NCBI GenBank assembly: GCA_023436715.1
Contig: JAEZIJ010000043.1
Location: 1 to 34,395 of the forward strand
Length of the DNA stretch: 34,395 bases
Source of the DNA: Acidobacteriota bacterium
Lineage (GTDB): Bacteria > Acidobacteriota > Terriglobia > Bryobacterales > Bryobacteraceae
Reading direction: 5' to 3'
Made by a program: the position numbers and the translations under genes. Below, piece by piece: positions 31,033-34,395 of this stretch. Under the pieces are notes generated by a model. That model had not been told where the DNA came from. It did no database searches and saw only the letters and a program-made list of their open reading frames with translations. Within the stretch, counting starts at the first letter, position 1. Each line of letters starts with the position of its first letter.

Positions 31033-32603
31033 TCGAGGTTCCGGTAAGCCACCAGCGTCAGGAACTCGGGGAATTCGGCGCTGGTCATCATCTCCTCGTA
31101 AAGCCGCGCCGCGCGCGCCAGTTGCGGGCCGCCGATCTTGTCGCGCAGGCTGTCCGCCACCGAGGCAATCGTCTGCTTGACGAGCTCCGCCGTCACCGGA
31201 CGGCCATCGTCCATCTTTGCCTTGTGCCTGACCCACTGCCAAACCTGCGCGCGGCAGATCTCGGCCGTCGCGGCGTCCTCCATAAGGTTGTAGATCGGGA
31301 CGCAGCCGTTCCCGCGGAGCCACGCCTCGAGATACTGGATGCCCACGTCGATGTTCCAGCGCAACCCGGCTTCCGTGATCGTGCCTTCGGGAACCTTCAG
31401 CAGGTCCTTCGCGGTGATGCTGGCGCCGGGCCGCTTCCCGATCTGATTCGGCGTCTTCATGTGGGCGTCGAAGATCTCCTTCGCGACCGGCACGAGCCCC
31501 GGATGCGCCACCCACGTTCCGTCATGGCCGAGCGTCACCTCGCGCATCTTGTCGGCGCGCACCTTGTCGAGCGCCTTCTCGTTCGCTTCCGGGTTGTCCT
31601 TGATCGGGATCTGCGCCGCCATGCCGCCCATGGCGTGGATCCTCCGCCGGTGGCAGGTCTCGATCAGTAACAGCACATAGGAGTTCAGGAAGTGCCGGTC
31701 CATGGTGACTTCGGCGCGGTTCGGCAGCACGAAGTCCGGCCGGTTTCTGAACTTCTTGATGAAGCTGAAGATGTAATCCCATCGGCCGCAGTTGAGCCCG
31801 GCGGAGTGTTCGCGGAGTTCGTAGAGGATCTCGTCCATCTCGAACGCGCCCAGTATCGTCTCGATCAGCACGGTAGCCCGGATCGTGCCGCGGGGTATGC
31901 CCAACTCCTCCTGCGCGGAGACGAACACGTCGTTCCAGAGCCGCGCTTCCAAATGACTCTCCAGCTTCGGGAGGTAGAAGTACGGCCCGGTTCCGTTTTT
32001 CATGAGGTTCTTCGCGTTGTGAAACAGGTACAGGCCGAAGTCGAACAGCCCGCCGGCGATCGGCTTGCCGTCCACAAGGAAGTGTTTCTCGTCGAGGTGC
32101 CAGCCCCGGGGCCGGACCATGAGCACGGCCGTTTTCGGGGCCAGTTTGTAGCTCTTCCCCTCCGGGCTGGTGAACGCGATTGTTCTGTTCACGGCGTCGC
32201 GCAGGTTGATCTGGCCTTCGACGTTGTTCTGCCACGTGGGCGAGTTCGAGTCTTCGAAATCCGCCATGAACACACTCGCGCCGGAGTTCAGGGCGTTGAT
32301 GATCATCTTCCGTTCCACCGGTCCGGTGATCTCGACACGGCGGTCCTGGAGGTCGGGAGGGATTGGGGCCACGGTCCACTGGGCCTTGCGGATGCCTTCG
32401 GCTTCACCAAGGAAATCGGGCATCTGGCCGCGGTCGATCGCTTCCTGCCGCCGCCGGCGCACGTCGAGAAGCTCCCGCCGGCGACCTTCGAACGTGTTTG
32501 ATAGTTTGGCCAGGAACCGCACGGCATCTTCGGTCAGAATGGTCTTGTAGGCATCCGTGAGCGGACCCACAATTCGAACCTGTTCCGCTTGAACGTTGAG
32601 CAT
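31029..32603 (-). CDS. aceB: Malate synthase A
   Basis: AceB condenses glyoxylate with acetyl-CoA to malate, the second step of the glyoxylate shunt. The 524-aa length fits the A isoform. Motifs seen are VFMADFEDSNSPTWQN, ATVLIETILGAFEMDEILYELREHSAGLNCGRWDYIFSF (active-site Arg/Glu/Asp region), and YNLMEDAATAEICRAQVWQW with the catalytic Asp. The start is set at the ATG at 32603, because GAGGGG lies eight bases upstream and the protein then begins as expected (LNVQAEQVRIVGPL); a reading from 32732 would add about 43 implausible residues through the promoter region. It is divergent from aceA with a 177-base gap, so both may share control. Confidence 0.96.
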   Translation of the reverse strand: MLNVQAEQVRIVGPLTDAYKTILTEDAVRFLAKLSNTFEGRRRELLDVRRRRQEAIDRGQMPDFLGEAEGIRKAQWTVAPIPPDLQDRRVEITGPVERKMIINALNSGASVFMADFEDSNSPTWQNNVEGQINLRDAVNRTIAFTSPEGKSYKLAPKTAVLMVRPRGWHLDEKHFLVDGKPIAGGLFDFGLYLFHNAKNLMKNGTGPYFYLPKLESHLEARLWNDVFVSAQEELGIPRGTIRATVLIETILGAFEMDEILYELREHSAGLNCGRWDYIFSFIKKFRNRPDFVLPNRAEVTMDRHFLNSYVLLLIETCHRRRIHAMGGMAAQIPIKDNPEANEKALDKVRADKMREVTLGHDGTWVAHPGLVPVAKEIFDAHMKTPNQIGKRPGASITAKDLLKVPEGTITEAGLRWNIDVGIQYLEAWLRGNGCVPIYNLMEDAATAEICRAQVWQWVRHKAKMDDGRPVTAELVKQTIASVADSLRDKIGGPQLARAARLYEEMMTSAEFPEFLTLVAYRNLD

Positions 32604-32780
32604 TTTTGTTCCCCTCGTTATCCTCATGTTAAACCCGAGCGCTTTCGGACGGAGAAGGCGAGTGGGCCGAAACGGACCAGTCGTCCGATCCGCCCCGGCC
32701 GATGTAGTACTCTCCCGCGCCGCGCATCTCATGGTTTAGGGGCATGCGTCCCGCAAAACTCACTCAAGGGAGAAGAGACC
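32604..32780. promoter_or_regulatory. Divergent aceB/aceA control region
   Basis: The 177-base gap between the two glyoxylate-shunt genes must hold both promoters. A 15-bp dyad (CGGAC-CAGTC-GTCCG, 32673-32687) sits near its middle, and another CGGAC copy lies at 32646-32650, as expected for a shared regulator. GGGGCATGCGTCCC (about 32740-32753) is a second, imperfect dyad nearer aceA. No -35/-10 pair is convincing. Binding is inferred. Confidence 0.4.
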
Positions 32781-34127
32781 ATGATGTCCAATCAGTCCGC
32801 CGTGGAGAGCGTCCGATGGGCCTGGGAAAACGATCCCCGCTGGAAGGGGATACACCGAGCGTACACTGCGAAGGAGGTGGTCCGCCTGCGCGGTTCCATT
32901 TCTATTGAATACACGCTGGCACGGCGCGGGGCCGAGCGGCTGTGGAACCTCCTCCATTCGGAACCCTACATTCCGGCTCTCGGGGCGCTGACGGGCAACC
33001 AGGCCGTCCAGCAGGTGCAGGCAGGCCTCAAGGCCATTTACCTCAGCGGCTGGCAGGTGGCCGGCGACGCGAACCTCGGCGGCCAAATGTACCCCGACCA
33101 GAGCCTCTACCCGGTCAACTCCGTGCCGGCGCTGGTCCGGGGCATCAACAACGCTTTCCTGCGCGCGGACCAGATCCAGCACGCGGCGGGCAAGAACGGC
33201 ATCCACTGGCTGGCCCCGATTATCGCGGACGCCGAGGCCGGCTTCGGCGGCAACCTGAACGCCTTCGAGCTGATGAAAGCCATGATCGAGGCCGGGGCGT
33301 CCGCCGTCCACTACGAAGACCAGCTTGCGTCCGCGAAGAAGTGCGGGCACATGGGCGGCAAGGTGGTCGTGCCCATCCGTGAGTTCGAACAGAAGCTGAC
33401 CGCCGCGCGGTTGGCCGCCGACCTTTGCGGCGTGCCCACGGTCCTGATCGCCCGGACCGATGCCAACAGCGCCGGGTTGCTGCTCAGCGACATCGACCCG
33501 CGCGACAAGCCGTTTCTGACCGGCGAGCGCACGAGCGAGGGGTTCTTCGGTTTCCGGGGCGGGCTGGACGCGGCCATCGCGCGAGGCCTGGCCTACGCGC
33601 CCATCGCCGACATGCTCTGGTGCGAGACTTCCGAGCCGAACCTGATGGAAGCCAAGCGCTTCGCCGAGTCGATTCACCAGCAGTACCCGGGCAAGTTGCT
33701 GGCGTACAACTGCTCCCCGTCCTTTCATTGGAACGGGAAGCTGGACGAGGCGACTATCGCGAAGTTCCAGCGCGAGCTGGCCGCCATGGGCTATAAGTTC
33801 CAGTTCGTCACGCTGGCGGGCTTCCATGCCCTGAACCTCAGCATGTTCGAGCTTGCGCAGGAATACGCGCGGACCGGCATGACGGCCTATTCCGAGCTTC
33901 AGGAGCGGGAGTTCCAGCGGGTTGATGGCGGGTACGGCGCCGTCCGGCACCAGGCGTTCGTCGGTACGGGCTACTTCGACGAGATCGCGCAGACGATCGC
34001 CGGGGGCGAGGCGTCCACCACCGCGCTCAAGGGCTCAACCGAAGAGGCACAGTTTACAGAGGGTCAACACCGCAACGGCCGCAAGCGCAGCCGGACGAAG
34101 ATGGCCGACGCCGAAACCGCCGCCTGA
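32781..34127 (+). CDS. aceA: Isocitrate lyase
   Basis: AceA cleaves isocitrate to succinate and glyoxylate, the first glyoxylate-shunt step. The 448-aa protein carries the signature KKCGHMGGKVVVP with catalytic Cys188 (Lys186-Lys187-Cys188-Gly-His190). Other family blocks are LTGNQAVQQVQAGLKAIYLSGWQVAGDAN, YPDQSLYPVNSVP, IADAEAGFGG, LIARTDANSAGLL and LLAYNCSPSFHW. AGGGAG (32767-32772) lies eight bases before the ATG at 32781; in-frame codons upstream (to 32589) run through the promoter and the aceB start. Codon use is strongly biased to G/C third positions, consistent with high expression. The C-terminal 20 residues are a hydrophilic basic extension. Confidence 0.97.
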   Translation: MMSNQSAVESVRWAWENDPRWKGIHRAYTAKEVVRLRGSISIEYTLARRGAERLWNLLHSEPYIPALGALTGNQAVQQVQAGLKAIYLSGWQVAGDANLGGQMYPDQSLYPVNSVPALVRGINNAFLRADQIQHAAGKNGIHWLAPIIADAEAGFGGNLNAFELMKAMIEAGASAVHYEDQLASAKKCGHMGGKVVVPIREFEQKLTAARLAADLCGVPTVLIARTDANSAGLLLSDIDPRDKPFLTGERTSEGFFGFRGGLDAAIARGLAYAPIADMLWCETSEPNLMEAKRFAESIHQQYPGKLLAYNCSPSFHWNGKLDEATIAKFQRELAAMGYKFQFVTLAGFHALNLSMFELAQEYARTGMTAYSELQEREFQRVDGGYGAVRHQAFVGTGYFDEIAQTIAGGEASTTALKGSTEEAQFTEGQHRNGRKRSRTKMADAETAA

Positions 34128-34150
34128 ACGAGCGCATGCAGCAAGAAGAA

Positions 34151-34294
34151 GTGGGGCAGGCGGTTTCGCCTGCCGGTTCCGCCTGCAGTGCAGAAGAGCT
34201 CTCTTGGAGACGGCTGTCACACGGCCGCTTCTTGGCCGGCGAGACCGAGCGACGCTTCTATCAGCTCCAGGCAGGCGAAACCGCCCAATGCCAC
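34151..34294. repeat. REPIN-like inverted-repeat element
   Basis: GGCGGTTTCGCCTG (34159-34172) recurs as its exact reverse complement at 34272-34285. The ends read GTGG (34151-34154) and CCAC (34291-34294). The left end also folds by itself: a perfect 8-bp stem GGCAGGCG/CGCCTGCC with a GTTT loop (34155-34174). A 144-bp unit with inverted REP-like ends resembles a REPIN or a small MITE. The left end matches the GTGGGACAGGC context at 24733. No coding frame is credible inside. Confidence 0.7.
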
Positions 34295-34395
34295 TTAAAT
34301 AAGTCTTTCTGAAACATCAAGGATGCTTTATGTTTCAGCTATGGATTCTCTTTGTGAAGACGCCTGGGGCTTGTACGAACGCTGCATCTCCACAG
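34295..34395. other. Window end with a 9-bp inverted repeat
   Basis: CTGAAACAT (34309-34317) and ATGTTTCAG (34330-34338) are exact inverted repeats around a 12-base centre. This could be an operator or a hairpin for the next gene. The stretch is AT-rich. No gene starts convincingly before the edge. Confidence 0.4.

Noticed and set aside
32604..32732. N-terminal extension of aceB
   Set aside because: It runs through the divergent promoter region, while the ATG at 32603 has a strong ribosome binding site.
32589..32780. N-terminal extension of aceA
   Set aside because: It would overlap the aceB start on the other strand. The ATG at 32781 has a well-placed AGGGAG.

Overview
The window is GC-rich bacterial chromosome with tightly packed genes in both orientations. 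The gene families suggest a soil Acidobacteriota of the Solibacter/Bryobacter type. They include Tat-exported Gfo/Idh/MocA and sugar-isomerase-like proteins, a DUF5060/DUF4038 glycosidase, a YncE-type beta-propeller fused to a phosphoesterase, kinesin-light-chain-like TPR proteins, a TPR protein with a Fis-like tail, and small c-type cytochromes. This placement is inference, because there is no rRNA or other phylogenetic marker here. I saw no tRNA, rRNA, CRISPR array, transposase or phage gene.

Layout. 0.1-7.5 kb: a small ORF, an exported oxidoreductase plus DUF4038 glycosidase pair, an exported NIPSNAP protein, and a large secreted propeller-phosphoesterase. 7.7-9.5 kb: a TPR protein converging on an RsuA/RluB-type pseudouridine synthase. 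9.6-14.0 kb: a histidine-degradation cluster, hutU-hutI-ftcD, whose last gene is a fused formiminotransferase-cyclodeaminase. Its promoter carries a near-perfect 20-bp dyad over the -35 element. 14.1-16.4 kb: lipA, a convergent DinB-like gene, and arsM behind an operator-like dyad. 16.4-24.7 kb: a complete phosphate module, phoB-phoR-porin-pstS-pstC-pstA-pstB-phoU. Two arrays of 11-bp-phased half-sites, upstream of the porin and of pstS, look like PhoB boxes. 24.7-25.9 kb: a cluster of palindromes, then a seven-haem cytochrome and a one-haem cytochrome. 26.0-29.7 kb: an orphan glucodextranase-C-like domain protein, then a minus-strand operon of TPR-Fis protein, GNAT acetyltransferase and sugar isomerase. 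29.8-34.1 kb: a 27-codon ORF overlapping a polytopic membrane protein, then the divergent glyoxylate-shunt pair aceB/aceA. The end holds a REPIN-like inverted-repeat element.

How the genes work together. The pho-pst block is a self-contained sense, import and brake system with its own outer-membrane channel. arsM directly upstream is suggestive because arsenate enters cells through phosphate transport. The hut genes convert urocanate to glutamate by transfer of the formimino group to tetrahydrofolate. AceA and AceB let the cell grow on acetyl-CoA-yielding substrates. The glycosidase, oxidoreductase and isomerase families fit a plant-polymer-degrading life style.

The most novel-looking items are the porin embedded in the pho operon, the PhoB-like half-site arrays, the TPR-Fis protein, the orphan glucodextranase-like domain, several apparently leaderless starts, and the dispersed palindromes. 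I did not find a clearly new defence or mobile system.
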